NCBI RefSeq assembly: GCF_018916875.1
Contig: NZ_JAHLNO010000019.1
Coordinates: 186,001 to 250,000 of the forward strand
DNA from: Virgibacillus proomii
GTDB lineage: Bacteria; Bacillota; Bacilli; Bacillales; Amphibacillaceae
Length of the DNA stretch: 64,000 nucleotides
Direction of reading: 5' to 3'
Shown: positions 8,843 to 18,596 of the stretch, piece by piece
How positions within the stretch are numbered: position 1 is the first letter of the stretch
Layout of the letters: the number at the start of each line of letters is the position of its first letter
Translations under genes and position numbers: made by a program
Notes under the pieces: model-generated
What the model was told of the DNA's origin: nothing
Databases searched by the model: none
The model's input: only the letters and a program-made list of their open reading frames with translations

Positions 8843-9298
8843 ATGCTGAAATCTGCAGAACGAAAAATAAGCATTATCCTTACTTTACTGGCGATTGGTT
8901 ATTTAATCTTAAGTTATCAGCTGCCGTCATATCCGTTTGTACCAGTTGACTCTGATTTAATGCCAAAACTGTTAGGGTTTCTATTAATTGTTTTATCGAT
9001 TATTTTATTTTTTGGGCCAAATACAGATGAACAGGAAAACAAGACTAATCATGTATCTAGACATGAATTAGTAATCCTCCTTCTATTAACAGCTTTAATA
9101 ATTCTTTATATTTCCTTACTAGAGGTAATCGGGTTTGTCATTGTTACGGCGTTATTTATTTTTAGTTGCTCCTGGATACTAGGATATAAAAATTTTAAAG
9201 TGAATGTAATTGTATCCATTCTGTTTCCAGTTGTCATCTTTTATATTTTCAATTATTTATTACAAATTAATTTACCTAGTGGAATTTTGCCATTTTAG
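8843..9298 (+). CDS. tctB: Tripartite tricarboxylate transporter small membrane subunit
   Basis: A 151 aa TctB-family protein with four predicted membrane helices, in two pairs separated by a charged cytoplasmic loop near residues 55-75 ('NTDEQENKTNHVSRHE'). It acts as the small partner of TctA in the tripartite carrier. The ribosome site is weak (a GTGGTG stretch), and a hairpin lies upstream, so translation may be lower than that of tctC. Its stop is about 22 bases before the tctA start. Length and topology match the family. Confidence 0.85.
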   Translation: MLKSAERKISIILTLLAIGYLILSYQLPSYPFVPVDSDLMPKLLGFLLIVLSIILFFGPNTDEQENKTNHVSRHELVILLLLTALIILYISLLEVIGFVIVTALFIFSCSWILGYKNFKVNVIVSILFPVVIFYIFNYLLQINLPSGILPF

Positions 9299-9320
9299 GT
9301 GTTAAGGAAGGATGACAGTA

Positions 9321-10808
9321 ATGAACACAGTACAAGGGATATTGCAAGGCTTTCAAGTTGCTTTCAGCTTGGATGGGATATTTTTCGTTTTCATTGGAGT
9401 TACAATTGGTACATTGATTGGAATGTTGCCCGGTTTAGGTCCTATTACAGCCATTGCAATCATGATACCAATGATTTATGGTATGGATCCAACCATTGCT
9501 ATGGTGTTGATGGCAGGAGTTTATTATGGAGCAATTTTTGGTGGTTCAACCTCTTCTATACTTTTAAACGCTCCAGGGGTTTCAGGTACAGTTGCCACAT
9601 CATTTGATGGGTATCCGATGGCTCAGCAGGGAAAAGCAGGAAAAGCACTTGCTATAGCTGCTATAGCATCTTTTACAGGTGGAACTATCAGCATTATATT
9701 ATTGATGTTATTTGCACCAACTTTAGCGCAGGTAGCTGTTTCTTTTGGACCCGTGGAATATTTTGCTTTAATGTTCATGGGGCTAGTGGCTATATCTAGT
9801 TTATCGGATGGTTCTGCCATAAAGGCATTGATTTCCGGTGTACTGGGACTTATGGCAGTCACTATAGGAATTGATGCCCAAACTGGAACACCGCGTTTTA
9901 CGTTTGGAAATTCAAATTTGCTAGAAGGAATTGATTTTCTTGTAGTTGCTTTAGGGCTATTTGCTTTAGCGGAAGTTGCATTTCTAATAAAAAACCGAAA
10001 TAATGACAGTTTAACAAAAACGCAACATATTGGAAGTCTAAGGTTAACAAAACAAGACTTTAAAGAAATGAGAGGACCGTTATTACGACACTCTCCGCTT
10101 GGCTTTATAATGGGAGTTCTCCCAGGGGCCGGTGCGACCATAGCTTCATTTATTAGTTATATAGTAGAAAAGCGTTTTTCAAAAAGACCTGAAGAGTTTG
10201 GTAAAGGGTCGATTAAAGGGCTTGCTGCACCTGAAACGTCAAATAATGCTGCAACGAGTGGGGCATTTGTTCCATTGCTTAGTTTAGGGATTCCAGGTTC
10301 AGGAACAACTGCTATTATGCTTGGAGCGTTACTTGTTTTAGGAATAAATCCAGGACCACTGTTGTTTCAAGATCATCCAGAAGTGTTCTGGGGAGTTGTG
10401 GCAAGTATGTATATCGGAAATATCTTTTTATTAATTTTAAATTTACCATTGATCCCATATATAGCGAAAATATTAAAAATTCCCCGCCCGTTATTAATTT
10501 CATTGATCATTATGTTTTGTATGATTGGTGTGTACTCCATCAGTTTTAATGTTTTTGATCTATACTTATTGCTTGCTTTTGGTTTGATTGGTTATTTATT
10601 TCGCTTGTATGCCTTCCCTGCCCCGCCATTTATTTTAGCCTTTATATTAGGAGGGATGATGGAACAATCGTTAAGACAAGCATTAACGATTTCAAATGGT
10701 GATTATATGATTTTATTGGAAAGTCCAATTGCAATTGGTTTATTTATCATTTCTTTGCTTACATTTGTTTTTCCATTTATTAGAAGCAGGGGGAAAATGG
10801 CAAAATAG
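9321..10808 (+). CDS. tctA: Tripartite tricarboxylate transporter large permease
   Basis: A 495 aa TctA permease with about 11-12 membrane helices. Family signatures are clear: 'GTLIGMLPGLGPITAIAI' near the N-terminus and the repeat-related 'GVLPGAGATIASFISY' in the second half, plus 'LGIPGSGTTAIMLGALLV'. ATG 9321 is preferred because AAGGAAGG is nine bases upstream; the ATG at 9312 touches that site. Last gene of the tct operon. With the sensor kinase and regulator upstream it forms a self-contained carboxylate uptake unit. Confidence 0.92.
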   Translation: MNTVQGILQGFQVAFSLDGIFFVFIGVTIGTLIGMLPGLGPITAIAIMIPMIYGMDPTIAMVLMAGVYYGAIFGGSTSSILLNAPGVSGTVATSFDGYPMAQQGKAGKALAIAAIASFTGGTISIILLMLFAPTLAQVAVSFGPVEYFALMFMGLVAISSLSDGSAIKALISGVLGLMAVTIGIDAQTGTPRFTFGNSNLLEGIDFLVVALGLFALAEVAFLIKNRNNDSLTKTQHIGSLRLTKQDFKEMRGPLLRHSPLGFIMGVLPGAGATIASFISYIVEKRFSKRPEEFGKGSIKGLAAPETSNNAATSGAFVPLLSLGIPGSGTTAIMLGALLVLGINPGPLLFQDHPEVFWGVVASMYIGNIFLLILNLPLIPYIAKILKIPRPLLISLIIMFCMIGVYSISFNVFDLYLLLAFGLIGYLFRLYAFPAPPFILAFILGGMMEQSLRQALTISNGDYMILLESPIAIGLFIISLLTFVFPFIRSRGKMAK

Positions 10809-10965
10809 ACTAGTTATTTGGTGAATAGAATGATCCGTATTTTAAAACGGAGCCGTCATAAACAAGTCAGTAAAGACAACTTAGTTAGTTTCAAGCCTTT
10901 GGGCAGAAGACAGTTTTATTTGTTCTTAGACATTGGGAACTAAAATGTCGACCGCCTCTCTCAAC

Positions 10966-11030
10966 AAATTTTACATTCTAACGTGTGAAGAAATTCAACA
11001 TATCATTTTTACTGGACTTTTTGAACAATG
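10966..11030. repeat. Short dispersed repeat (partner at 51047-51110)
   Basis: About 65 bases containing AAATTTTA, TCTAACGT, GAAATTC-like and GACTTTTTGAA blocks are shared in order with 51047-51110. Both copies are in gene-poor sequence. Their origin is unknown; they look like remnants of one older element. Confidence 0.45.
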
Positions 11031-11307
11031 TCTTAAAGCTACTAGAAATTATTTTTACGCTCTAGGAAACGAAATCCGTTTTTGCATGGTGGTTCTTTTT
11101 GAAAGTAGTTTTTGTTCCTTTCAGGGTACAAATTTTAGCATAAAAGTGAAATGTTTAAAGGAATACGGATGCAACTATTCAAGCATTCTAACATATTATA
11201 AGTATGATGTATTCGTACGGTTGAAGAATGAAAAACAAATAGTCAAAATGAATCCAATGAGAATAGATTATTACATGAGGAGTGGATTGAGGGTTGGTGG
11301 TGTAAAA

Positions 11308-11727
11308 ATGAAAAATCAGAATAAGAGCAAAAAAAAGAAAATTACAAGTGATGAAAAAAAAGAAAGAAATGACTTAAAGAAAAATATTGAGAAGCAGATA
11401 GAAGCAGCCGTCTGGTTACAAACATTTGGTCTGATTGCAGAGACAATTCTAACCTCCAAATTATTATCGCTAGATGAGGAAGACATGGATGGAGAACAAG
11501 ACGTCTTTACTGGAATCCTAGTTCAAGCGATTGGACAATTATTCCAAAGTATAGGAGTTTCTCAGCAAATATCAGCTATAGATAAAGAACTGTTTATAAA
11601 TGGTCAAAAAATAGAAGTAACCGGTAATTTTATTCAGTTAATCGGAGTTGCGATGACAGCATTCGGAGGGGAAAGAGAGTTACTTGAAGAATTGCAAAAA
11701 ATATCTGAATTAGAATTTATTCCTTAA
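11308..11727 (+). CDS. Hypothetical protein with three internal repeats (DUF6944-like)
   Basis: A 139 aa protein with a very lysine-rich start and then three related hydrophobic segments: 'WLQTFGLIAETI', 'LVQAIGQLFQSIG' and 'FIQLIGVAMTAFGG', each spaced by a short acidic stretch. This pattern resembles the Bacillus repetitive proteins grouped as DUF6944, but I am not certain of the match. ATG 11308 follows a GGTTGGTGGTG stretch. The frame is open upstream to 10933, but that part crosses a dispersed repeat and is unlikely to be coding. No function can be assigned. Confidence 0.55.
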   Translation: MKNQNKSKKKKITSDEKKERNDLKKNIEKQIEAAVWLQTFGLIAETILTSKLLSLDEEDMDGEQDVFTGILVQAIGQLFQSIGVSQQISAIDKELFINGQKIEVTGNFIQLIGVAMTAFGGERELLEELQKISELEFIP

Positions 11728-12226
11728 GTGGTGTGTTAGTATTCAGAGATGAATTAGCATTGAAGGTAATTCTTAATATGATAATGGAAAAAATATTAGG
11801 GTTGATAATGATTAATCGATTAAACTTAATAAATAAATGTATAAAATTATTTTAGATTTATGAAGATGGAAAGTAATTTCTTTCCATCCTTTTATTGTCC
11901 AGGAAATTAAATCTGTTTCTACATGGTGGATAACTTTTTTGAAAAGTAGCATCGTCGTCTAGCCAAGGATTTAGCTAGTCAGCTTGCAAAGAATATCAAT
12001 GAAGTTGTCGAGTTTAAGGAGGTTGAAGAAGTAATCGATAAAGAATTTAAATAATTTGGGAAGCCTGAATGGATGGAGAAACGTTACAAAAGAAGCTTGC
12101 GGCAATGATAGAAGTTGATGAAAAGTAGTTACTTGCCAAATACGAGGACCGTATTTAGTGAAAAGAAAGAGAGTGTAATAAGTTTTGTTAAAATAGATAT
12201 AATTTCCAATAAGGAGATGGTCATTT
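11728..12226. other. Gene-less stretch with repeat fragments
   Basis: No convincing gene. Bases 11925-11990 match the beginning of the repeat family at 18112-18303 (GTGGATAACTTTTTTGAAAA-type start and CGTCGTCTAG). An open stretch reading 'SQLAKNINEVVEF' follows but has no start. It looks like eroded mobile DNA. Confidence 0.45.
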
Positions 12227-12385
12227 ATGCAAGACTTTTTTCATGAGAAAAGATTAAAGAATTGGCAAAGGAAAGTTGTACTGTAGAAGATGTTCAAGAA
12301 ATGATGAAGCGTTTATTTAAGGATACCATTCAACAGGTATTTGAAGCTGAGCTAGAGGATGAATTGGGATTATGAACCAAAGATT
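12227..12385 (+). pseudogene. IS256-family transposase N-terminal remnant
   Basis: A good GGAG site precedes ATG 12227. Read across two frames the product is 'LAKESCTVEDVQEMMKRLF' then 'DTIQQVFEAELEDELGY', which is the N-terminus of IS256-type transposases. A frameshift occurs after about eight codons, a stop follows, and the DDE core is missing. Confidence 0.6.
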
Positions 12386-12623
12386 ATTAAGAAGTATGAA
12401 ACTGTTAGGTAAACTAGCGTAGTAGCAATAATTTTTGCTGCGTTCCATAAATAATAATCATGTATACTATTAACAAAAAGTTATTTTATATTTAAATTTT
12501 TTAAAATTGGCAAATTTCGACAACATATTTTTATTTGCGTTGCATTAGTTGTATCTGTTGATTTAAAATACTAATAATATTCAAAAACAACTAGTTCATA
12601 AAAAAACCTTTACAATAGAAATA

Positions 12624-13770
12624 CAGGTGGTTCCTGTCCAAATCCAAAAGTAAAGGACTACGTATGGACAAGAATACATTACTTTCATCATTTGGTAAAT
12701 GGGTTTCTCCCATTAATATTCAAAAACTTAATGAACAAGTGAACGAATCTAAACAGGACTACTATACAAAAAAGTTTACGATCAAGGCTTATATCAAACT
12801 TTTACTGTTTGCCCAACTACACGAATTCGAGAGCTTAGAAATGAGTGATGCACTTTTAGAAGAAGAGCTTCAAAAAACACTTGGGTTCGAATCGATCAGT
12901 ACTTCTCAAATATCAAGAAAGAACAAGGAAATCAATCCGTATATTCTTTCAAACCTTTTCTTAGATCTCGTGTGGAAAATTAGAGCGTATCACTATAAAA
13001 ACGGAAAGCATATGCCATTGAAAATCATTGATTCCAGTACACTTCCACTAAATTTATGGGCAACGTTTCGTAAAACAAAAGCCGGTGTAAAGCTGCATTT
13101 ACGACTAGTATTCATGGATAAGGACACCGTTTATCCAGAAAAGGCAGTGATTACGCCCGCGAAAGAACATGACAGGGACCAACTGAAAGTTCTTGTGGAT
13201 GATAAAAAAGCCGTGTATGTGTTTGATCGCGGCTATGTAGATTTTGATCGAATGACAGATGATGGCTATTTCTTCGTTTCAAGACTGAAAAAGAACGCCG
13301 TCATTCGTGAAGTTTATTCTTTTTCACTTCCTGATGATGGTACGGTTTAACCGATAAAATGATCTACATCGGAACGACACAAAAACGCACGGAAAACGTC
13401 TTTCGTCTCCTTGAAGTCATGGATACAAAGGGAAATCTGCTTCGTTTAATCACGAATCGCTTTGATGCAAGTGCCGAAGAGATCAGTGAAATTTACCTAT
13501 CTCGCCGGGCAATTGAACTCTTTTTTAAATGGCTGAAGTAACATGTAAGCACTTTTATGGAATGAGCGAAACTGCTGTACAGAATTAAGTGTTTTTAGCG
13601 CTCATTACCTACTGCTTACATCTACTTCGAATTGCTCGCTGGTTAAGGCGCTCTGGAAACCATCCTTTTGGATTAGGAAGTTTGAAGGAAGATCCAGTCC
13701 GTAAATCAGCTGTTGTCGTTGTTGCCTTAAGTTAATTGTATGTTTTTACCAAATGGACAGTGCCATCTTT
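12624..13770 (+). mobile_element. IS4-family insertion sequence (IS4Bsu1-like), inactive
   Basis: It contains the broken transposase 12664-13735. Imperfect inverted ends are visible: AGGTGGTTCCTGTCC near 12625-12640 against the complement of GGACAGTGCCATCT near 13755-13768. The ends are approximate because the arms match only partly and no clear target duplication is seen. Confidence 0.55.
12664..13735 (+). pseudogene. IS4-family transposase, frameshift and two stops
   Basis: Reads as an IS4-type DDE transposase: 'SSFGKWVSPINIQKLNEQV' N-terminus, first Asp in 'KIIDSSTLPLNLW', second Asp in 'VYVFDRGYVDFDRM', and Glu in 'YLSRRAIELFFKWLK'. The frame is broken at 13348 (one-base shift before 'TDKMIYIGTTQKRTENV') and by stops at 13539-13541 and about 13585, both of which look like CAA to TAA changes. 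Reading continues to 13735 ('EDPVRKSAVVVVALS'). The gene is therefore dead, though all catalytic residues are still readable. Confidence 0.82.
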
Positions 13771-13867
13771 CTTCAGGTGTTGACTTTTTGGCTCAAAATC
13801 ACAGAAAGTTTGGAACTGAATATTCTTGTTTTTTTATGCAATGCTAGTGGATTAGGAGGATGATGAC

Positions 13868-14360
13868 ATTATTATATTAGTATTTTTGCTGTTGTATGTA
13901 ATTGGATCTCCTTTAACAACACTTATTCACGAAATAGGCCATGCCTTGGGATTTGTTTGTTCCACTAAAGATGGAGTGGCAAGGGATATATATAGGTAAT
14001 TTTAGTAATTCCAATAAAGAGAGTTTCAAAATAGGGCGGGTACATTTTCATATTGTCTTGGGAATGGGCGGAATCTGTAAATATGAAAAGGATAATGATA
14101 TGACAAAGTTGCAAAGAGTTATAGCTACGAGCAGCGGGCCGTTAATATCTGCTTTTTTCACCTTTATTTTTTACTTTTTTCTTCATCATCCCATTAATAA
14201 ATACTATCTTATAACAGGCATGTTTTGGTTGAACTTTATCCAGTTCGTTATGACTGCCATTCCAATAATTTATCCCAAATGGTGGGGACCTTATGGAGGC
14301 TATTCCTCTGATGGTTATAAAATTCTGAAGGTTTCAACAAAGAAAGGGGATGTTGCTTAA
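13868..14360 (+). pseudogene. HEIGH-motif membrane metalloprotease, frameshifted
   Basis: Two overlapping frames form one protein. The first reads 'LLYVIGSPLTTLIHEIGHAL' with the zinc motif HEIGH at 13928-13942. It stops at once after an (AT)4 run at 13986-13994; adding one AT unit joins it to the second frame, 'YIGNFSNSNKESFKIGRVHF', with three more membrane helices to 14360. The result resembles small M50-like integral membrane proteases. AGGAGG at 13854-13859 points to a start at 13868, where the codon is ATT, so the start is either rare or mutated. Only the second half is open from an ATG (13941). Confidence 0.6.
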
Positions 14361-14467
14361 TAACAGCTAGTATTGGTATGTCAACACTTAACTAGACAAT
14401 TTTTTAACTTACAAACCTGCTTTAGCAGGTGGTCGTTTAAGGTGATCTTCTATAGGGGGAAGATAGC

Positions 14468-14815
14468 CTAGACTTTATGTAAACGACAATATTTAAACCA
14501 ATGCACATAATCGGCTAACTCCAGTTTTAATTGTTTTAAACTATCGAAGTTTCTATTACTCATAAACTCCGTTTTGAATGATTTAAATGTCGATTCTGCT
14601 AAAGCGTTATCATAAGGACACTCTTTTGTGCTAAGAGAACGTTCGATTTGAAATGCTGCTAATGCTTCATCAGTTATCTGGTTATCGAATTCATGCCACG
14701 ATCTGTGTGAAAAATAGAGACTTCTTGCAGGTTTGCTGGAATACTGTGGAATACTGGCTAAAGCTTTCAAGACTAACTGATGATCTTTTTTGCTCCTGCA
14801 CTGTATCCGATCATT
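14468..14815 (-). pseudogene. IS3-family (IS150-like) OrfB C-terminal fragment
   Basis: The minus strand encodes 'ERSLSTKECPYDNALAESTF' followed by 'ELADYVHWFKYCRLHKV', the end of an IS150-type integrase-core transposase, including the catalytic Glu region. Upstream, 'KDHQLVLKALASIPQY' is also readable. The N-terminal two thirds are gone. Confidence 0.75.
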
Positions 14816-14822
14816 TCACGGT

Positions 14823-14930
14823 AAAAGCATCTCAGCGGAATTCAAGTCTCAAATGGTACAACTATACCAAAACGGAAAACCCCGAAAGGCCATTATTGCA
14901 GAGTATTATCCGTTCTTTTGTTGTCTAGGA
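14823..14930 (+). pseudogene. IS3-family OrfA N-terminal fragment
   Basis: The plus strand reads 'SAEFKSQMVQLYQNGKPRKA' then 'IIAEYY', the start of an IS150-type OrfA helix-turn-helix protein. It is head-to-head with the OrfB fragment, so the two come from different insertions or a rearrangement. Confidence 0.6.
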
Positions 14931-14940
14931 GTTTTTAAAA

Positions 14941-15039
14941 GCTTTTACTGTATTTAAAGATGGACAGGTTTTCGAATATTCCAAAGTATACTACCATCCA
15001 AAAAAATACTCTTTTAAATTTGTTTCATTAAAAGAATAA
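14941..15039 (+). pseudogene. GntR/UTRA regulator C-terminal stub
   Basis: About 32 codons read 'FTVFKDGQVFEYSKVYYHPK' and end 'FKFVSLKE', the characteristic last strand pair of UTRA effector domains in GntR/HutC regulators. The rest of the gene was removed where the IS3 fragments begin. Confidence 0.5.
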
Positions 15040-15257
15040 AATACAGTTTTATATAAAAAAGAAAGCCAATTATTTAAGGTGACTTTTGATCACGTATACT
15101 CGGTTTCATGATGGAAGGAAAAGGACAGGCGATGTTGTTTAGCTGAAACAATAAAAATTTGATTATCATTAAGGTTAGTTAAATAACAATATTTTACTCT
15201 TGACTATCTGAATACTAAGTTGCATAATATAACTAATTAAATAAGGTACCTTTAATT

Positions 15258-15279
15258 CAGTCCTGTGAGGCTGACAAGG
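15258..15279 (+). promoter_or_regulatory. PyrR-binding loop (anti-antiterminator) of codBA
   Basis: AGTCCTGTGAGGCT fits the PyrR RNA site ARUCCNGNGAGGYU at every position, and the following GACAAGG is also typical. It is upstream of the terminator at 15330-15373 and the codB start. UMP-bound PyrR should favour termination, so cytosine uptake would fall when pyrimidines are plentiful. Confidence 0.8.
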
Positions 15280-15329
15280 AAAGCGGATATGGTGAAGATC
15301 TTTTATGTATAGGTAAAGATTTCTATCAG

Positions 15330-15373
15330 CAGGCTTCTTTTGTCAAATAATATGACAGGAAGCCTGTTTTTTT
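15330..15373 (+). terminator. PyrR-controlled attenuator terminator
   Basis: CAGGCTTC (15330-15337) pairs with GAAGCCTG (15359-15366), extended by TTGTCA/TGACA inner pairing, and is followed by seven T residues. It lies about 50 bases before codB. Confidence 0.8.
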
Positions 15374-15422
15374 ATGCGCTTATTCCGGTCTCGGTGGTAC
15401 CGAAAACCAGGAGGAATTATCA

Positions 15423-16691
15423 ATGAAAAAACGAGATACAGAGTTTTCATTAGAAGCAGTGCCTTCATCTCATCGCAAAGGTTTTTGGAATACACTTGTA
15501 GTAATGCTAGGCTTAACCTTTTTTTCAGCAAGTATGTGGTCTGGTGGCGAATTGGGTCAAGGACTGACCTTCATTCAGTTTATCGGTATTGTATTTGCGG
15601 GAAATTTAATCCTTGGTTTATATACCGGAGCTTTAGCATATATTGCAGCAAAGACAGGATTATCTACACACTTGCTTACCCGTTACGCATTTGGCAAAAA
15701 AGGATCCTATTTATCATCCTTTTTGCTCGCTTTTACACAAATAGGTTGGTTTGGAGTTGGGACAGCGATGTTTGCTGTTCCGGTACAAAAAGTGACTGGA
15801 ATAGATATTTATTGGTTAATTGCTATTGCTGGTTTACTGATGACATTTACCGCATTTTTCGGTATGAAGGCATTGGCAATTGTTAGTTTTATTGCAGTAC
15901 CGTTAATCTCAACCTTGGGTGGGATATCTGTTTTTAAAGCAACTGAAAGTCTCGGTGGTATTCAGGAACTATTAAATTATCAGCCCGCAGAAGCAATCAG
16001 CTTAGCTGCTGCACTTACGATCTGTATTGGATCGTTTATTAGTGCGGGAACGTTGACGCCGGATTTCACTAGATTTGCAAGAAAAAAACGCTCAGCAGTT
16101 ATAGCTACAGGAATTGCATTTTTCATCGGCAACTCGTTAATGTTTTTGTTTGGTGCGATTGGCTCGATAGCAACTGGTCAGGCAGATATTTCCGAAGTTA
16201 TGTTTATGCAAAACTTAATTTTACCAGCTATTATCGTGCTAGGATTGAACATTTGGACGACAAATGACAATGCACTTTATGCTTCTGGTTTAGGATTATC
16301 TAATATTACGAAGATACCTAAGCATAAAATGGTTATTGTTAATGGAGTCATTGGTACAATTGGCGCCATGTGGTTATATAATAACTTTGTTGGATTTTTA
16401 ACGGTTCTTGGTTCGGCCTTACCGCCAATTGGAGCCATTATACTAGCCGACTTTTTTATTTTACATCGTGGCAACTATCCAATATTTAAAGACATGAAAT
16501 TTAAATCTTTTAATTGGGTAGCCATGCTTGCATGGGCTAGTGGAATTGCAGCAGCAACCTTTGTGCCGGGAATTCCACCGATTAATGCTTTAATCAGCTC
16601 TGCAATGGTGCATGTCGTAGTTACAAAAATTGTAACTAAAATGAATGATGAAAAAGTAATTCTATCAAATACAGAGAAGGTGAGTCATTAA
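15423..16691 (+). CDS. codB: Cytosine permease
   Basis: A 422 aa NCS1-family cytosine transporter with about 12 membrane helices. It matches E. coli CodB closely along its length, for example '[16 protein letters not shown]', '[17 protein letters not shown]' and '[18 protein letters not shown]'. Start ATG 15423 after AGGAGGAATT. Its TAA shares one base with the codA ATG (TAATG), so the two are co-translated. The PyrR loop and terminator upstream place it in the pyrimidine salvage regulon. Confidence 0.95.
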   Translation: MKKRDTEFSLEAVPSSHRKGFWNTLVVMLGLTFFSASMWSGGELGQGLTFIQFIGIVFAGNLILGLYTGALAYIAAKTGLSTHLLTRYAFGKKGSYLSSFLLAFTQIGWFGVGTAMFAVPVQKVTGIDIYWLIAIAGLLMTFTAFFGMKALAIVSFIAVPLISTLGGISVFKATESLGGIQELLNYQPAEAISLAAALTICIGSFISAGTLTPDFTRFARKKRSAVIATGIAFFIGNSLMFLFGAIGSIATGQADISEVMFMQNLILPAIIVLGLNIWTTNDNALYASGLGLSNITKIPKHKMVIVNGVIGTIGAMWLYNNFVGFLTVLGSALPPIGAIILADFFILHRGNYPIFKDMKFKSFNWVAMLAWASGIAAATFVPGIPPINALISSAMVHVVVTKIVTKMNDEKVILSNTEKVSH

Positions 16692-17959
16692 TGATTATTA
16701 AAAATGCCACTTTACGGGGAAAAAATGGCAAGTGGGATATTGCGGTTGAAAATAATAAAATCGTTTCCGTGTTACCGGCTGATAATAATCAGTATGAGGA
16801 AAATGTATTAGATGTAAAGGGTTCACTCGTTCTGCCACCTTTTATTGAACCACATATTCATCTTGATACAACGCTGACAGCAGGGGAACCAGAATGGAAT
16901 CAAAGCGGTACGTTGTTCGAAGGAATTCAACGCTGGTCCCAGAGAAAAGAAATGTTAACGCACGAAGATGTGAAAACGAGAGCCAAACAGGCACTAAAGT
17001 GGCAAATTGCTCAAGGTATTCAACATGTTCGTACCCATATTGATGTAACGGATCCTCAGCTGACAGCACTGAAAGCAATGTTGGAAGTTAAACAAGAAAT
17101 GGAAGATTATGTAGATATCCAATTAGTTGCTTTTCCCCAAGAAGGAATTTTATCCTATCCAAAAGGAAAAGAATTGCTGGAAGAAGCAGTAAAAATGGGG
17201 GCAGATGTGGTTGGAGGGATTCCTCATTTTGAATTTACGAGAGAGTATGGAGTGGAGTCACTGAAGATAGTATTTGATCTTGCAGAAAAATATGATCGAC
17301 TAGTTGATATTCATTGCGATGAAATTGATGACGAGCAATCTCGGTTTGTAGAAGTAGTAGCACTGGAAGCCTATGAGCGGGGATTCGGAAAGAAAGCGAC
17401 AGCAAGCCATACGACAGCTATGGGGTCTTATAACGATGCATATACGTATAAGCTGTTTCGTTTGTTAAAATTGTCTAAGATTAATTTTGTTGCTAATCCA
17501 TTAGTAAATATTCACTTGCAAGGGCGATTTGACACTTACCCAAAACGCCGTGGCCTTACACGTGTCAAGGAATTATTAGAAGCAGGGTTGAATCTCAGTT
17601 TCGGGCATGATGATATTTTTGATCCGTGGTATCCCCTTGGAACTGGCAACATGCTTCAGGTGCTTCATATGGGAATTCATGCTTCTCAATTAATGGGGTA
17701 TGAACAAATCATCAATGCAATGGATCTTATCACCATAAACAGTGCGAAAACAATGCATATGGAAGATCAATACGGTATAGAAGCCGGAAAACTAGCAAAC
17801 TTTATTGTCCTTGATGCTGTGAATGAATATGAAGCCATTCGCAGGCAAGCAACAGTAACTCATTCCATACGCTATGGAAAAATCATTGCAGAAACCCAGC
17901 CTAGTCAAACGAAAATCTGGTTAGAAAATGAAGAAACAGTAGATTTTATGAAAAAATAA
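16691..17959 (+). CDS. codA: Cytosine deaminase
   Basis: A 422 aa amidohydrolase-superfamily enzyme converting cytosine to uracil and ammonia. Metal and catalytic residues are in place: His55-x-His57 in '[17 protein letters not shown]', His208 in '[10 protein letters not shown]' with Glu211, His240 in '[11 protein letters not shown]', and Asp307 in '[11 protein letters not shown]'. These segments are diagnostic for CodA rather than other deaminases. Translation is coupled to codB, and a strong terminator follows, making a two-gene operon. Confidence 0.95.
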   Translation: MIIKNATLRGKNGKWDIAVENNKIVSVLPADNNQYEENVLDVKGSLVLPPFIEPHIHLDTTLTAGEPEWNQSGTLFEGIQRWSQRKEMLTHEDVKTRAKQALKWQIAQGIQHVRTHIDVTDPQLTALKAMLEVKQEMEDYVDIQLVAFPQEGILSYPKGKELLEEAVKMGADVVGGIPHFEFTREYGVESLKIVFDLAEKYDRLVDIHCDEIDDEQSRFVEVVALEAYERGFGKKATASHTTAMGSYNDAYTYKLFRLLKLSKINFVANPLVNIHLQGRFDTYPKRRGLTRVKELLEAGLNLSFGHDDIFDPWYPLGTGNMLQVLHMGIHASQLMGYEQIINAMDLITINSAKTMHMEDQYGIEAGKLANFIVLDAVNEYEAIRRQATVTHSIRYGKIIAETQPSQTKIWLENEETVDFMKK

Positions 17960-17970
17960 ATCGTGATTGC

Positions 17971-18003
17971 AAACCTGTTGGTAGTTGCCAACAGGTTTTT
18001 CTC
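17971..18003 (+). terminator. Rho-independent terminator of codBA
   Basis: AACCTGTTGG and CCAACAGGTT form a perfect 10-base stem with a 6-base loop, followed by TTTTT. Confidence 0.9.
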
Positions 18004-18111
18004 TAATTTTAAATTATCCGCATCCAGCTTCAGCCTATTTTCGAACCGTTTTACCTATTACGGGATACTGTTTCCTATGTAGTTCCAACACTTGTTGAGC
18101 TGACATCAATG

Positions 18112-18303
18112 TCTGTTTGGAAATAGTGGATAGCTTTTTTGAACGTAGCTTCATCGTCTAAATCATACGCTCCGAGCTGTTGGTGAAATTCAACTTCTTT
18201 TACGATAAGTTAACATTGTCTCGAATCTAAAGGAAGGCGACTAAAAGCGGCCTTGTCGCTAAAGGCGTCGGCATACCCCTGGTGCAGGGGCATGTTTCCT
18301 TAC
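18112..18303. repeat. Dispersed repeat family C, copy 1
   Basis: About 190 bases shared with 49192-49378 and, in part, 11925-11990. The shared order is GTGGATAGCTTTTTTGAA, GTCTAAATCATACGC-like, GATAAGTTAACATTG, TCTAAAGGAAGGCGACTAAA, AGCGGCCTTGTCGC and a terminal hairpin CCCCTGGTGCAGGGG. No open frame. Probably a non-autonomous mobile element or RNA-like structure; nature unknown. Confidence 0.6.
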
Positions 18304-18517
18304 CGCTATTTAAGATGCTATTTGATAACCTTTCAGAGTTATATAGAAAATAAGAGAGGAAGCTTGAGATAATAGCATATGGCTAAAAATATCTAATGAT
18401 ATTACAAACTATTAGAAAAGAAGGAAAAAATGTGGCCGATTTTAAAATATAATTATGATGTTTGTTTCTAATTATTAGAAACAATTTCAAACAAAATGTG
18501 AAAATATTTAAAAGTTA

Positions 18518-18547
18518 TTGCCATGGAAAGTGCTTTCATTGTATAAT
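18518..18547 (+). promoter_or_regulatory. Promoter with overlapping cre for the DeoR-PTS operon
   Basis: TTGCCA (18518-18523), an 18-base spacer and TATAAT (18542-18547) form a sigma-A promoter. The spacer holds GGAAAGTGCTTTCA (18525-18538), which matches 12 of 14 cre positions and is nearly palindromic. CcpA bound here would block the polymerase. Confidence 0.6.
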
Positions 18548-18596
18548 AACATTACAGAACAAAAACAAACATTTTAGAACATTGAGTGGTGATGAT

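Noticed and set aside
9299-9607. A 102-codon frame overlapping the start of tctA
   Set aside because: It is an out-of-phase shadow of tctA, whose TctA motifs are unambiguous.
10933-11307. N-terminal extension of the repetitive protein gene
   Set aside because: It runs through a dispersed repeat, and a better start lies at 11308.
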